Assembly: GCA_017795045.1 (NCBI GenBank)
Contig: CP051244.1
Location: 2,068,446 to 2,132,445, forward strand
DNA length: 64,000 nucleotides
Origin: Allomuricauda sp.
GTDB taxonomy: Bacteria > Bacteroidota > Bacteroidia > Flavobacteriales > Flavobacteriaceae
Direction: 5' to 3'
Shown: positions 43,977 through 53,465 of the stretch, in pieces
How the letters are laid out: every line of letters starts with the position of its first letter
Numbering within the stretch: position 1 is the stretch's first letter
The notes under the pieces: generated by a model
Told to the model about the DNA's origin: nothing
Seen by the model: the letters and a program-made list of their open reading frames with translations, nothing else
Database searches by the model: none
Made by a program: the position numbers and the translations under genes

Positions 43977-44663
43977 ATGGATAGGTTGATGCAGTCCATT
44001 AAGATGGATATCAATGAAAAACTCTATGTGAAAGATCCTGAATCATCCACATTGGGGAAAAAAATTGTTGAGCAAGGCATTCTCTTGATTTACGAGATAG
44101 GTTTTGAATGCTTCACCTTTAAAAAGCTGGGAACAAAGATTGGTTCCAATGAAAGTTCAATCTATCGCTATTTTGAGAACAAACACAAAATGTTGCTGTA
44201 TTTGGCATCTTGGTATTGGGGATGGACCGAGTACAAGTTGGTATTTGCAACCCATAGTATTTCGGACAGTAAAGAAAAACTGAATAAAGCAGTGGAAATA
44301 CTTGCCCAGACCGTTAAGGAGGATAAATCCTTTACCCACGTCAATGAAGTGCTATTGAACAAGATTGTAATCAGTGAGTATTCCAAATCATACCTGACCA
44401 AAGAAGTGGATAATGAAAATAAAGAGGGGTATTTCACAATTTACAAGCGGTTGGTGGACAGGCTTAGCGAGATGATTGCGGCCGTGGACCCAAAATATCC
44501 ATATCCACTCAGCTTGGCCAGTATGGTCATGGAAGGTACCCTGCACCAGTTTTTTTTAAAAGAGCACTTCCCGGCCCTTACCAACTGTAATGATAAGGTG
44601 ACCCCCGCCGAATATTTTGTGGACTTAATTTTCCGAACCTTAAAAACAAAGCCCAATGGCTAA
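43977..44663 (+). CDS. TetR/AcrR-family regulator of the exporter operon
   Basis: This ~228-residue regulator has an N-terminal helix-turn-helix (TFKKLGTKIGSNESSIYRYFENK) followed by an all-helical ligand domain. I use the ATG at 43977 (MDRLMQS); a longer frame from 43926 would put the operator and -7 box inside the gene. It overlaps the exporter gene by 8 bp and so is the first gene of a four-gene operon that it presumably represses. Confidence 0.85.
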   Translation: MDRLMQSIKMDINEKLYVKDPESSTLGKKIVEQGILLIYEIGFECFTFKKLGTKIGSNESSIYRYFENKHKMLLYLASWYWGWTEYKLVFATHSISDSKEKLNKAVEILAQTVKEDKSFTHVNEVLLNKIVISEYSKSYLTKEVDNENKEGYFTIYKRLVDRLSEMIAAVDPKYPYPLSLASMVMEGTLHQFFLKEHFPALTNCNDKVTPAEYFVDLIFRTLKTKPNG

Positions 44664-46323
44664 GAACATTTTAACGGCATGGCAACGATTGATGGGCATG
44701 CTTACCTTGGATAAGAAGGATATCTTTCAGGTATTTTACTATGCAATTTTTGCCGGACTGGTCAATCTTTCCCTTCCTTTGGGTATCCAAGCGATCATTA
44801 ACCTTATTCAAGGTGCGCAGATAAGCGCCTCATGGGTGGTCCTTGTGGTTTTGGTGACCGTAGGGGTAGCCTTTGCCGGTGCGCTGCAACTCATGCAGAT
44901 CAGGATCATAGAAAATGTCCAACAAAAAATATTTACAAGATCTTCGTTTGAATTTGCCTATCGATTTCCAAAAATCAAGATGAGCCAATTCAGCAACCAT
45001 TATCCGCCAGAATTGGCCAACCGTTTTTTTGATACCCTCACAATCCAAAAGTCGCTATCCAAAATACTGATTGATTTTCCGGCGGCCTTGTTGCAGATTG
45101 TGTTTGGACTTTTGTTGCTTTCTTTTTATCACCCATTCTTTATTCTTTACGGATTGCTGTTGGTGCTCTTGATCTATGTGGTGCTCAAGTTTACGGCCCA
45201 AAAGGGATTGGAGACCAGTTTGGAGGAATCCAAAAACAAGTATAAAGTGGCCCATTGGATACAGGAAATTTCCAGATCTATCATCAGTTTTAAACTTTCC
45301 GGTAAGACCTCGCATGCCATGGATAGGAATGATTACTTAGTGGCCCATTATTTGGATGCCAGGGAAGGACACTTTAGGGTATTGGTCATACAGTTTATCC
45401 AGATGATCGGCTTTAAGGTACTGGTCACGGCAGGTTTACTGTTGATCGGTGGACTTTTGGTTTTGGACCAACAAATGAACATAGGCCAGTTTGTTGCTGC
45501 GGAAATCATTATTCTTTTGGTGATCGGTTCCGTGGAGAAACTCATTTTGGGGCTGGAGACCTTTTATGACCTCTTGACCTCCTTGGAAAAAATGGGACAG
45601 GTAGTGGATAAGGAAATGGAACCTCAACAAGGGGAAACACCCTTTGAAGGAACCAATGGATTGACCATAGAGCTTCAGGATGTGACGTACGTGGTGCCCG
45701 GAAGGGGCAAGAAGATTTTGGAAGACATAACATTTACGATTACTCCGCAATGCTCCATTTTATTGAAAGGTACAAGCGGTTCAGGGCGATCTACCTTACT
45801 TCGTTTGATTGCGGGGATCCATGAGCCCAGTGAGGGAAAGATCTATGTAAATAATGTGGCCCTCCAAGGGATATACCTTAACGAATACCGTTCACTTTTG
45901 GGGCAATCGTTGACGGAGGAGTACCCATTTGAAGGCACCATATTGGAGAATGTGACCTTTGGGGACAAGAACATTCCCATGGAAGATGTGTACTGGGCAT
46001 TGGAGAAAACGGGCCTTACACAGTTTGTAAAGGAACAGCCCCATGGACTGCAGACCATGCTTTACCCCGAAGGGAAAAAGATTCCCTATACCATATCCAA
46101 GAAAATTGTTTTGGCCCGAAGTGTTGTACACCGTCCGAAGCTCTTGATCCTCAAGGACCCGTTAGATCAATTTGAGGAGAAAGAAGCGGAAGAAGTAATG
46201 GATTTCCTTTCCGATTCTTCCAATGGATGGGCCTTGGTAGTTGTCAGTGAGAACCGCAAATGGGTAGATCGCTGCAACAGAATACTGACCATAGAAAAAG
46301 GAAAATTGATTAACCCAAGTTAA
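44656..46323 (+). CDS. ABC exporter with degenerate nucleotide-binding domain
   Basis: This 555-residue protein has a six-helix exporter membrane domain (~1-310) fused to an ABC domain (~335-555), as in type I secretion ATPases without the peptidase domain. The ATP site is degenerate. Walker A reads GTSGSGRST, with Arg378 replacing the lysine. The LSGGQ position reads YTISKK. Walker B ends ILKDPLD, with Lys500 for Asp and Asp501 for the catalytic Glu. The switch His is replaced in VVSENRK. The fold is intact and the gene is unbroken, so it looks conserved as a pseudo-ATPase, perhaps working with a second ATPase. HlyD and TolC genes follow. Confidence 0.75.
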   Translation: MAKNILTAWQRLMGMLTLDKKDIFQVFYYAIFAGLVNLSLPLGIQAIINLIQGAQISASWVVLVVLVTVGVAFAGALQLMQIRIIENVQQKIFTRSSFEFAYRFPKIKMSQFSNHYPPELANRFFDTLTIQKSLSKILIDFPAALLQIVFGLLLLSFYHPFFILYGLLLVLLIYVVLKFTAQKGLETSLEESKNKYKVAHWIQEISRSIISFKLSGKTSHAMDRNDYLVAHYLDAREGHFRVLVIQFIQMIGFKVLVTAGLLLIGGLLVLDQQMNIGQFVAAEIIILLVIGSVEKLILGLETFYDLLTSLEKMGQVVDKEMEPQQGETPFEGTNGLTIELQDVTYVVPGRGKKILEDITFTITPQCSILLKGTSGSGRSTLLRLIAGIHEPSEGKIYVNNVALQGIYLNEYRSLLGQSLTEEYPFEGTILENVTFGDKNIPMEDVYWALEKTGLTQFVKEQPHGLQTMLYPEGKKIPYTISKKIVLARSVVHRPKLLILKDPLDQFEEKEAEEVMDFLSDSSNGWALVVVSENRKWVDRCNRILTIEKGKLINPS

Positions 46324-46328
46324 GGACC

Positions 46329-47681
46329 ATGCTGAACATCTCACATAACAAGCTAAATAAGAAAGTGGATCTTTCCCGCTATAAGGCTGGCACCAAGGTT
46401 TTTCAAAAGCGCCATTACAAACAGTTCAATCGGTTTTTGGCTGCATTTTCCATAATCCTTTTGGTGATCCTCTTTTTGCCATGGACCCAGAATATATCGG
46501 GTAGAGGGTATTTAACCACATTGACCCCGGATCAACGTCCGCAGACCATTCAGTCCCCAATCCCGGGACGGATTGAAAAATGGTATGTTCGGGAAGGGGA
46601 TTATGTGGAAAAGGGAGACACGATCCTCCACATTTCTGAAGTGAAGAGCGAATATTTTGACCCTAGTTTGGTGGAACGCACCGGAAAACAGATCAAGGCA
46701 AAGTCAATGGCCGTGACCTCCTACCAAGAAAAAGTAAAGGCGTTGGAAACACAGATCAAGGCTTTGACCCAGGAACGGGGGTTAAAACTGCAACAAGCCA
46801 AGAACAAATGGGAGCAATCTAAATTAAAGGTAAAAAGCGATAGCATTGACCTTGAAGCAGCCAAGACCAATATCACCATTGCCCAACGGCAATATGATCG
46901 GGTGGTCCAATTGGAAAATGAAGGCTTAAAGGCGGTGACCGACTTGGAGGAAAAGCGATTGAAGCTCCAAGAAACCCAAGCAAAGTTGGTTTCACAGGAA
47001 AATAAATGGCTGGCAAGCAAGAACGAGGTCATCAATGCCCAGGTGGAGATCAATAGGGTACAGGCAGAGTATACCGACAAGATTTCCAAAGCCCAAAGCG
47101 ATTTGTTCACGGCCCAGTCCAATCAGTTTGACTCTGAGGCCCAAGTGACCAAACTGGAAAATGCCTACACCAATTATGAGATGCGAAACAGTCTATTGTA
47201 CATACGGGCGCCACAAAGTGGGTATATCAACAAAGCCATTCAATCCGGGATTGGGGAAACTTTCAAGGAAGGTGATCATTTGGTGGGAATCATGCCTTCG
47301 GAATACGATTTGGCCGTTGAAACCTATGTGAACCCCATAGATTTGCCCTTGATCAATTTGGGAGAAAAAGTACGAATCCAGTTTGATGGCTGGCCTGCCT
47401 TGGTTTTCAGTGGATGGCCCAATGTATCCTATGGTACTTTCGGGGGAAAAATAGTGGCCATTGAGACTTTTATAAGCACCAATGGAAAGTATCGCGTGTT
47501 ATTGGCCCCGGATGAGGAAGATGTTCCATGGCCCAAGGACATTAGGGTGGGATCAGGCGCTATGACCATGGCACTCTTGGAAGACGTTCCCATTTGGTTT
47601 GAACTGTGGAGGCAGCTCAATGGCTTCCCGCCCAATTACTATCAACCCCAAAACGCAAACACGGATGGTAAAAAGAAGTGA
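46329..47681 (+). CDS. HlyD-family periplasmic adaptor
   Basis: This 450-residue protein has one N-terminal membrane helix (~35-55), a lipoyl half (GRIEKWYVREGDYVEKGD), a long coiled-coil hairpin (~115-265), the second lipoyl half (RAPQSGYINKA) and a beta-barrel end. It bridges the ABC exporter (5 bp upstream) and the TolC-like channel (overlapping downstream) in a type I secretion-like complex. Confidence 0.9.
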   Translation: MLNISHNKLNKKVDLSRYKAGTKVFQKRHYKQFNRFLAAFSIILLVILFLPWTQNISGRGYLTTLTPDQRPQTIQSPIPGRIEKWYVREGDYVEKGDTILHISEVKSEYFDPSLVERTGKQIKAKSMAVTSYQEKVKALETQIKALTQERGLKLQQAKNKWEQSKLKVKSDSIDLEAAKTNITIAQRQYDRVVQLENEGLKAVTDLEEKRLKLQETQAKLVSQENKWLASKNEVINAQVEINRVQAEYTDKISKAQSDLFTAQSNQFDSEAQVTKLENAYTNYEMRNSLLYIRAPQSGYINKAIQSGIGETFKEGDHLVGIMPSEYDLAVETYVNPIDLPLINLGEKVRIQFDGWPALVFSGWPNVSYGTFGGKIVAIETFISTNGKYRVLLAPDEEDVPWPKDIRVGSGAMTMALLEDVPIWFELWRQLNGFPPNYYQPQNANTDGKKK

Positions 47682-49077
47682 AATACGGGTTTTTATAGGT
47701 GTTTGCCTCTTCATGGTTTGGGGAACCTATGCGCAGCAGGATAGCTTGGTGCTTGGGTTTAAAGAATATTTAGGGTATGTGAAAAAATACCATCCCATTG
47801 CAAAACAGGCCCAATTGACATTGAACGTAGGTCAGGCTAATTTAATGAAGGCGAGGGGAGGTTTTGACCCAAAGATCGAGGTAGATTATGACCGAAAAGA
47901 GTTCAAGGGAACCGAATATTGGGACCGCCTCAATACAACCTTCAAGATACCTACGTGGTTTGGTATTGAGTTAAAGGGGAGTTTTGATCAACGGGAAGGG
48001 ACGTACCTCAACCCAGATGAGTCCCTTCCTGAAGATGGCTTATACAGTGCGGGCATATCCATGTCCTTGGGAAAAGGATTTTGGATAAATGAGCGTATGG
48101 CCACCTTGCGAAAGGCCAAACTGTATAGGGAACAGACCAAAGCGGACCAAGACCTAATGGTCAATGAGGTGCTGTACCGTGCGTCCGTGGCTTATTTTGA
48201 TTGGTTGAAGGCGTATCGCGATGCATTGGTATTCAAGGATTTTTTAGGCAATGCCCAAACCCGGTTCCAAGGGGTGAGGCAGAGTGCTCTGGCCGGGGAT
48301 GTGGCCATGATCGATACCGTGGAAGCAAAAATAGCGGTAAGAAACCGTGCGTTGGGGTACGAGCAGAGTAAGGTGGAGGTATTGAAGAAATCCCTTGAGC
48401 TGTCCAACTTTTTATGGATAGATGATGTGCCCGTGGAGTTACAGCCCGGCGTAACACCCGATTTGGATACCGCAGGACGAATAGATGGTACACTGGAGAT
48501 TTTGGGAAAGCCCCTGGATAGTTTCAGTATGGAGAAACATCCCAAGCTACGCTCCTTGGAATTTAAAATAGAACAGCTTTTGGTGGATAAAAGACTCAAA
48601 GCCAATAAGCTGCTTCCTAAACTGGATGTAGAGTATAATTTTATTACAGAAACGCCAGATCGGATAAACTCCCTTATCGTGGATAATTTTAAGGGAGGTG
48701 TTACATTTCAGTTCCCATTGTTTTTACGAAAGGAAAGGGGCGATTTAAAATTGGCCAAGTTTAAGCTTATGGATGCAGAGTTTGAGCGGGACAATGTACA
48801 GGTGGCACTTCAAAACAAGATAATTGCCATTTATGGGGAATTGGAATCCTACGAAGTCCAAAACCAATTGATTGTCGATATCGTAACGGACTACACTACC
48901 TTGTTAAAGGCAGAGGAGCGCAAGTTCAGTTTTGGGGAAAGTTCCCTCTTCTTGATCAATTCAAGGGAGAGTAAACTCATTGACACCTATTTAAAACGCA
49001 ATGAAATGGAGAACAAATTCTTCCATACCAAGGCAAAATTGTTCAAGAACTTGGCCATCAACCCTAAAATATTGTAA
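47665..49077 (+). CDS. TolC-family outer-membrane channel
   Basis: This ~470-residue outer-membrane protein has a signal peptide ending near VWGTYAQQ and the two alternating helix-rich and strand segments of the outer membrane efflux family. I chose the ATG at 47665, which starts the signal peptide and overlaps the HlyD gene by 17 bp; the longer frame from TTG at 47599 would read through the adaptor's end. It completes the tripartite exporter. Confidence 0.85.
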   Translation: MVKRSEIRVFIGVCLFMVWGTYAQQDSLVLGFKEYLGYVKKYHPIAKQAQLTLNVGQANLMKARGGFDPKIEVDYDRKEFKGTEYWDRLNTTFKIPTWFGIELKGSFDQREGTYLNPDESLPEDGLYSAGISMSLGKGFWINERMATLRKAKLYREQTKADQDLMVNEVLYRASVAYFDWLKAYRDALVFKDFLGNAQTRFQGVRQSALAGDVAMIDTVEAKIAVRNRALGYEQSKVEVLKKSLELSNFLWIDDVPVELQPGVTPDLDTAGRIDGTLEILGKPLDSFSMEKHPKLRSLEFKIEQLLVDKRLKANKLLPKLDVEYNFITETPDRINSLIVDNFKGGVTFQFPLFLRKERGDLKLAKFKLMDAEFERDNVQVALQNKIIAIYGELESYEVQNQLIVDIVTDYTTLLKAEERKFSFGESSLFLINSRESKLIDTYLKRNEMENKFFHTKAKLFKNLAINPKIL

Positions 49078-49181
49078 GCTGTTCAAAAACCTGCTTTATC
49101 CAAAAAATATAATTTGCTCTAGCTGTTTTCAGGGGATGAAGCAATACCTTTGTTAAGCACGTTTTTTTTGAATGATCGCAA

Positions 49182-50645
49182 ATGAACTTGACCATTGAGA
49201 ACATTTTATTGGTAGGCTCCCTATTGCTCCTTTTGAGCATATTTGCAGGAAAGACCTCCTATAAATTTGGCGTCCCCACCTTGTTGCTTTTTTTGGCCGT
49301 GGGGATGTTGGCTGGATCGGATGGGATAGGAGGGATTCAATTTGATGATCCCAAGATAGCCCAGTTCATAGGGATCGTGTCCCTTAACTTCATTCTGTTC
49401 TCCGGGGGACTGGATACCAATTGGAAAGCCGTAAAACCCATACTCAAGGAAGGAGTGACCCTATCTACCTTGGGAGTTTTATTGACTGCGCTGACCTTGG
49501 GGCTGTTCGTATGGTATATTACCGATTTTACATTTTATGAAAGTATGTTGTTGGGTTCCATTGTGTCCTCCACCGATGCGGCGGCGGTATTTTCCATCTT
49601 AAGGTCCAAAAGCTTGGCGTTGAAGGCCAACCTACGACCCACATTGGAGTTGGAAAGTGGAAGTAACGACCCCATGGCCTATGTGCTTACCATCGCTTTT
49701 TTGACCTTAGTGGTCAACCAAGACCAAAGCTTTATGTCTGTTGTCCCCATGTTCTTGCTACAGATGGTTTTGGGTGGGTTAGGTGGTTTTGCCTTTGGAA
49801 AGCTCAGTAAGTTCATCATCAATAAAATCAAGCTGGATTTTGAAGGGTTGTATCCCGTGTTGGTCATCGCTTTGATGTTCACCACCTTCTCCGCAACGGA
49901 TTTTGTGGGCGGAAATGGGTTTTTGGCTATTTATATCTGTGCCGTGTACTTGGGTAACCAAGATTTGATCCACAAGAAGACCATCTTAAAAATGTACGAT
50001 GGTTTGGCGTGGTTGATGGAAATTGTACTCTTCTTGACCTTGGGACTGCTTGTTTTTCCAAAACAGGTGATTCCTTTTATGGGTATAGGTCTGCTTATTT
50101 CACTTTTCTTGATTTTGGTGGCCCGTCCGGTGGGAGTTTTCCTGAGCCTTTTGCCCTACAGAATGAAGCTCAGAAGGCGGTTCTATATTTCATGGGTGGG
50201 CCTAAGGGGAGCAGTGCCCATTGTGTTCGCAACGTATCCGCTGCTAGCAGGAATCGATAAGGCCAATATGATTTTCAACATTGTTTTCTTTATTTCGGTG
50301 ACCTCCATACTCATCCAAGGGACCACACTGTCCATTGTGGCGAAATGGTTGCATGTGGCATTACCGGAAAAGGTAAAGAAAGCAAGTGCTACCGATTTGC
50401 TATTGGCAGAAAATCCAAAAGCGGAAATGAAAGAGATTTTGGTGACCCCTGACTGTTTTGCCACGGATAAAAAGATCGTGGAGTTGGGCTTTCCAAGAAA
50501 TGCCATCATTGCCATGATCAAACGTGATGATAGCTATGTAACCCCCAATGGTTCCACAATAATAGAAGCTTGGGATAAATTGGTGGTCCTTGCCGATCGA
50601 CCTGAAATCTTTGAGGAAGTGGATAAGACTTTGAAAGGATTGTGA
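49182..50645 (+). CDS. Potassium/proton antiporter (CPA1, CvrA/NhaP2-type)
   Basis: This 487-residue inner-membrane antiporter has about 12 helices with the ion-site motifs SSTDAAAVF and LESGSNDPMA, followed by a C-terminal RCK_C/TrkA-C-like domain (~400-485). It exchanges K+ for H+ and is regulated through the cytosolic domain. A perfect -7 box TACCTTTG (49145-49152) lies upstream, so it has its own promoter after the exporter operon. Confidence 0.85.
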   Translation: MNLTIENILLVGSLLLLLSIFAGKTSYKFGVPTLLLFLAVGMLAGSDGIGGIQFDDPKIAQFIGIVSLNFILFSGGLDTNWKAVKPILKEGVTLSTLGVLLTALTLGLFVWYITDFTFYESMLLGSIVSSTDAAAVFSILRSKSLALKANLRPTLELESGSNDPMAYVLTIAFLTLVVNQDQSFMSVVPMFLLQMVLGGLGGFAFGKLSKFIINKIKLDFEGLYPVLVIALMFTTFSATDFVGGNGFLAIYICAVYLGNQDLIHKKTILKMYDGLAWLMEIVLFLTLGLLVFPKQVIPFMGIGLLISLFLILVARPVGVFLSLLPYRMKLRRRFYISWVGLRGAVPIVFATYPLLAGIDKANMIFNIVFFISVTSILIQGTTLSIVAKWLHVALPEKVKKASATDLLLAENPKAEMKEILVTPDCFATDKKIVELGFPRNAIIAMIKRDDSYVTPNGSTIIEAWDKLVVLADRPEIFEEVDKTLKGL

Positions 50646-50763
50646 GCCAACCTTATCGTTTTGGCAACATGGAATATAATGCCATACACTGAAAAAATAG
50701 GTAGCTTGCGGAACAATATTTTTTGGACAGAAACCCAACTAAAAATAAAGAACAACCTTTCCG

Positions 50764-51612
50764 ATGAAAAAAAGCATTCTCTTCCTTTTCCTTTGTGTCA
50801 CCATATATGTGGGCCATGGTCAGACCATAGATGTCATTTCCTATAACATCCGCTACGATAATCCCAATGACAACCCCAACCACTGGGAGAACCGAAAGGA
50901 TTTTCTCATTTCCCAACTGAATTTTTATGCTCCTGATGTTTTTGGGGTACAGGAAGGGCTTATCAACCAACTAAAGGATATGGATAGCGGCCTTGAAGAC
51001 TACACCTATTTTGGTATAGGGCGTGACCATGGGGACGAAAGAGGGGAGTTTACCGCTGTTTTTTACAATCAGAAGAACATTGAACTGTTGAAAGAAGGTA
51101 CATTTTGGTTGTCCACTACACCAGAAGTCCCTTCCAAGGATTGGGATGCGGCCTTGCCCAGAATTTGTACCTACGGCTTTTTTAAAGATAAAGGGAGTGG
51201 AGCCCGGTTTTTCGTGTTCAATACCCACTTTGATCATGTGGGTGTACAGGCGCGGGAGGAAAGTGCCAAACTCATCCTGCAAAAGATAAAAGAGTTGAAT
51301 CCAGGGAATCATCCAACAGTGTTGATGGGTGATTTTAACCTGGAAAGCAACAGTAAAGGCATCCAACTGATTGTTCAACAGATGAAAGATACCCATATTG
51401 AGGCTGGTCCCAATGCCTTTGGTCCCGAGGGCACCTTCAATGGGTTTGATTTTGGAAAACCTGTGGACAAAAGAATCGATTACATTTTTGTTTCCGACGG
51501 GATCAAGGTGGTCAAAAGTGCCATTTTAAGCGATTCAAAAGACCTTAGGTATCCATCCGATCACTTACCGGTATTTGCGCGATTGGACTTCGGTCCAGAA
51601 CAGTCCAAATAA
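50764..51612 (+). CDS. Secreted endonuclease/exonuclease/phosphatase-family hydrolase
   Basis: This 282-residue enzyme has a signal peptide ending near VGHGQT and the EEP fold: SYNIRYDN (Asn), GVQEGL (catalytic Glu), NTHFDHVG, GDFNLES and SDHLPV (catalytic His). Such secreted members cleave phosphodiesters or phosphomonoesters of nucleic acids, inositol phosphates or lipids. It sits directly before the sigma/SusCD/alkaline phosphatase genes, which supports a role in organophosphate use. Confidence 0.85.
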   Translation: MKKSILFLFLCVTIYVGHGQTIDVISYNIRYDNPNDNPNHWENRKDFLISQLNFYAPDVFGVQEGLINQLKDMDSGLEDYTYFGIGRDHGDERGEFTAVFYNQKNIELLKEGTFWLSTTPEVPSKDWDAALPRICTYGFFKDKGSGARFFVFNTHFDHVGVQAREESAKLILQKIKELNPGNHPTVLMGDFNLESNSKGIQLIVQQMKDTHIEAGPNAFGPEGTFNGFDFGKPVDKRIDYIFVSDGIKVVKSAILSDSKDLRYPSDHLPVFARLDFGPEQSK

Positions 51613-51636
51613 TTTCCATGATACAGGTTTTATAGC

Positions 51637-51651
51637 TTGTAAAGTTTACAA
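51637..51651. promoter_or_regulatory. Perfect palindrome upstream of the ECF sigma gene
   Basis: TTGTAAA-G-TTTACAA is a 15-bp perfect palindrome in the short gap between the EEP gene and the sigma gene, 46 bp before the sigma start. It is a good candidate operator for a regulator of the whole SusCD-phosphatase locus. The binder is unknown. Confidence 0.5.
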
Positions 51652-51696
51652 TATGGTAATATTTCCCAAGCAGGTTTTTTATGAAATTTGTCCCTG

Positions 51697-52260
51697 ATGG
51701 GAGAAAGCCATACCAAAAAAGCTTCCCTGGAGGAGCTCGCCAGTCGTATTGCAAAATCAAATAGGGATGCATTCAACACCCTGTTCGGTTTGTTGTGGGA
51801 ACCCATGTACACCTATGCTGCTTCCGTGGTTATGGACGATTCCGTGGCAAAGGATTTGGTCCAGGAAGTCTGGATGGATTATTGGCAGCGTCGGGAAGAG
51901 CTGCAAATTGTCAGTATTAAACCATACCTGTATAAAGCCGTTCGTTATAAATGCTATAACGCATTGCGGAATGCAAAGTTCAACGAGACACAAATTGAAG
52001 CGGCCAATGCGGTTTACGTGGTTTCGGAAATGGAACTTGAAGAAGATGTGACCGAGTTGACCAATAGGATACACGATACCCTGTCCAGTTTGCCCAATAG
52101 ATGTCAGGAAGTATTTCAATTGAGTCGGATCAACAATATCACCAATAAAGAGATTGCGGAAAAGCTCAATATTTCCCAACGATCGGTTGAAAATCAGATA
52201 TCATTTGCCCTCCGAAAGCTTCGGAAGGAACTCTCCATTGTTAAGTTTTTTTCTTTCTAA
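51697..52260 (+). CDS. ECF RNA polymerase sigma factor (SusCD-associated, FecI-like)
   Basis: This ~187-residue sigma factor has region 2 (SVVMDDSVAKDLVQEVWMDYW) and region 4 (ISQRSVENQISFALRKLR). It is the FecI-like type that directs transcription of the SusC/D genes after release by its anti-sigma factor. I prefer the ATG at 51697 over the TTG at 51688. The FecR gene follows after 110 bp. Confidence 0.9.
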   Translation: MGESHTKKASLEELASRIAKSNRDAFNTLFGLLWEPMYTYAASVVMDDSVAKDLVQEVWMDYWQRREELQIVSIKPYLYKAVRYKCYNALRNAKFNETQIEAANAVYVVSEMELEEDVTELTNRIHDTLSSLPNRCQEVFQLSRINNITNKEIAEKLNISQRSVENQISFALRKLRKELSIVKFFSF

Positions 52261-52370
52261 GCCTCTCTTTCTTTACCAAAAGGTTAACCATATTAAGGAA
52301 ACGTCAACATCCTGATTTTTTATGTGCGTTCATGTGTGCTCTTGGTACTCTATAGTGTAACGAGCGTACA

Positions 52371-53327
52371 ATGACTGAAAATAAGATCAAAAGATTGATG
52401 CAAAAATACCTGGACGGTACCATTACCGAAAAGGAAGAATCTGTATTGGAAGAATTTGACAAGAATCTTTTGCACAGAAATATGGATGGCGTGTTCAAGG
52501 ACCCATCGGACAAAAGGCGTATTGAACAGAGATTGTCCAAAGCGATAAACAAACCAAAGAACAGAGGAACAAGCTTTGGATGGATACGGGTAGCGGCTTC
52601 GGTGGCGATACTGTTGGGGTTTGGATATTTGGCTTTTACCAAGTTTGATCAAGAACCGGCCCAGGAAGCTGTTCAGGAGGTGGTGCGCACCACGGATTGG
52701 GGTCAAAAATTGGAGTTGACCCTTTCCGATGGCACCTTGGTCCGATTAAACTCGGGCAGTTCTTTAAAATTTCCGGATAGGTTTGAGGGAAATACGAGGG
52801 AGGTGGAGCTTGAGGGTGAAGCCTTTTTTGATGTGGCCAGAAATCCAGACAAGCCCTTTGTCATTAAATCGGATGAAGTACGAACCACAGTGTTGGGTAC
52901 CTCATTCAATGTGAATACCTATTCGCACAACCAACATATTGCAGTGACCGTTGCCACCGGCAAGGTTGAGGTGGCCTCCAGGGACGATAAGATTTTCTTG
53001 GGGCCAAATGAACAAGGGGTTTTTAATCGAAACACCAAAGCCATTTCCAAAGAACAAACGGATATATCCGCCTATCTCAACTGGAAAGAAGGAATCCTAT
53101 CCTTTGAAGATGCCGCCTTGACAGAGGTAACTGCCTCTTTGGAGCGTTGGTACGGGGTAACCTTTATGTTTGAAAATGACAGTCTAGGGGATTGCCATTT
53201 AACAGCCACTTATACAAACGAAACACTGGGAGAGGTACTGGAAAGTATTGTCTATACAAAAAAGGGACTTCGATATGATTTCCTCGGAGACAAAAAAATA
53301 CGTATCAACGGAACATGCACAGACTAA
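52371..53327 (+). CDS. FecR-family anti-sigma factor
   Basis: This 318-residue inner-membrane protein has a cytosolic sigma-binding part (~1-70), one membrane helix (~72-90), a periplasmic FecR domain (~110-210) and the C-terminal DUF4974-type domain (~240-315, LSFEDAALTEVTASLERWYGV). It receives the signal from the STN domain of the downstream SusC-like receptor and frees the ECF sigma factor. Confidence 0.9.
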   Translation: MTENKIKRLMQKYLDGTITEKEESVLEEFDKNLLHRNMDGVFKDPSDKRRIEQRLSKAINKPKNRGTSFGWIRVAASVAILLGFGYLAFTKFDQEPAQEAVQEVVRTTDWGQKLELTLSDGTLVRLNSGSSLKFPDRFEGNTREVELEGEAFFDVARNPDKPFVIKSDEVRTTVLGTSFNVNTYSHNQHIAVTVATGKVEVASRDDKIFLGPNEQGVFNRNTKAISKEQTDISAYLNWKEGILSFEDAALTEVTASLERWYGVTFMFENDSLGDCHLTATYTNETLGEVLESIVYTKKGLRYDFLGDKKIRINGTCTD

Positions 53328-53376
53328 AGCTGACGTAACCAAAAATGAAAAGCCTATGACATAAAAAATAAAAAAA

Positions 53377-53413
53377 GCAGTCTGCAACACTTTGGCGAGC
53401 GGCGACAGACTGC
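53377..53413 (+). promoter_or_regulatory. Leader hairpin upstream of susC
   Basis: GCAGTCTG (53377-53384) and CAGACTGC (53406-53413) form a perfect 8-bp stem around a GC-rich 21-base loop, 52 bp before the susC start. No T-run follows, so it is not a simple terminator. It may be a leader structure that sets mRNA stability or translation of the highly expressed receptor. Confidence 0.4.
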
Positions 53414-53465
53414 CGGAAGTTCAATAATTACAAATACTAATAACCATTAAACATGATGTGAAATT

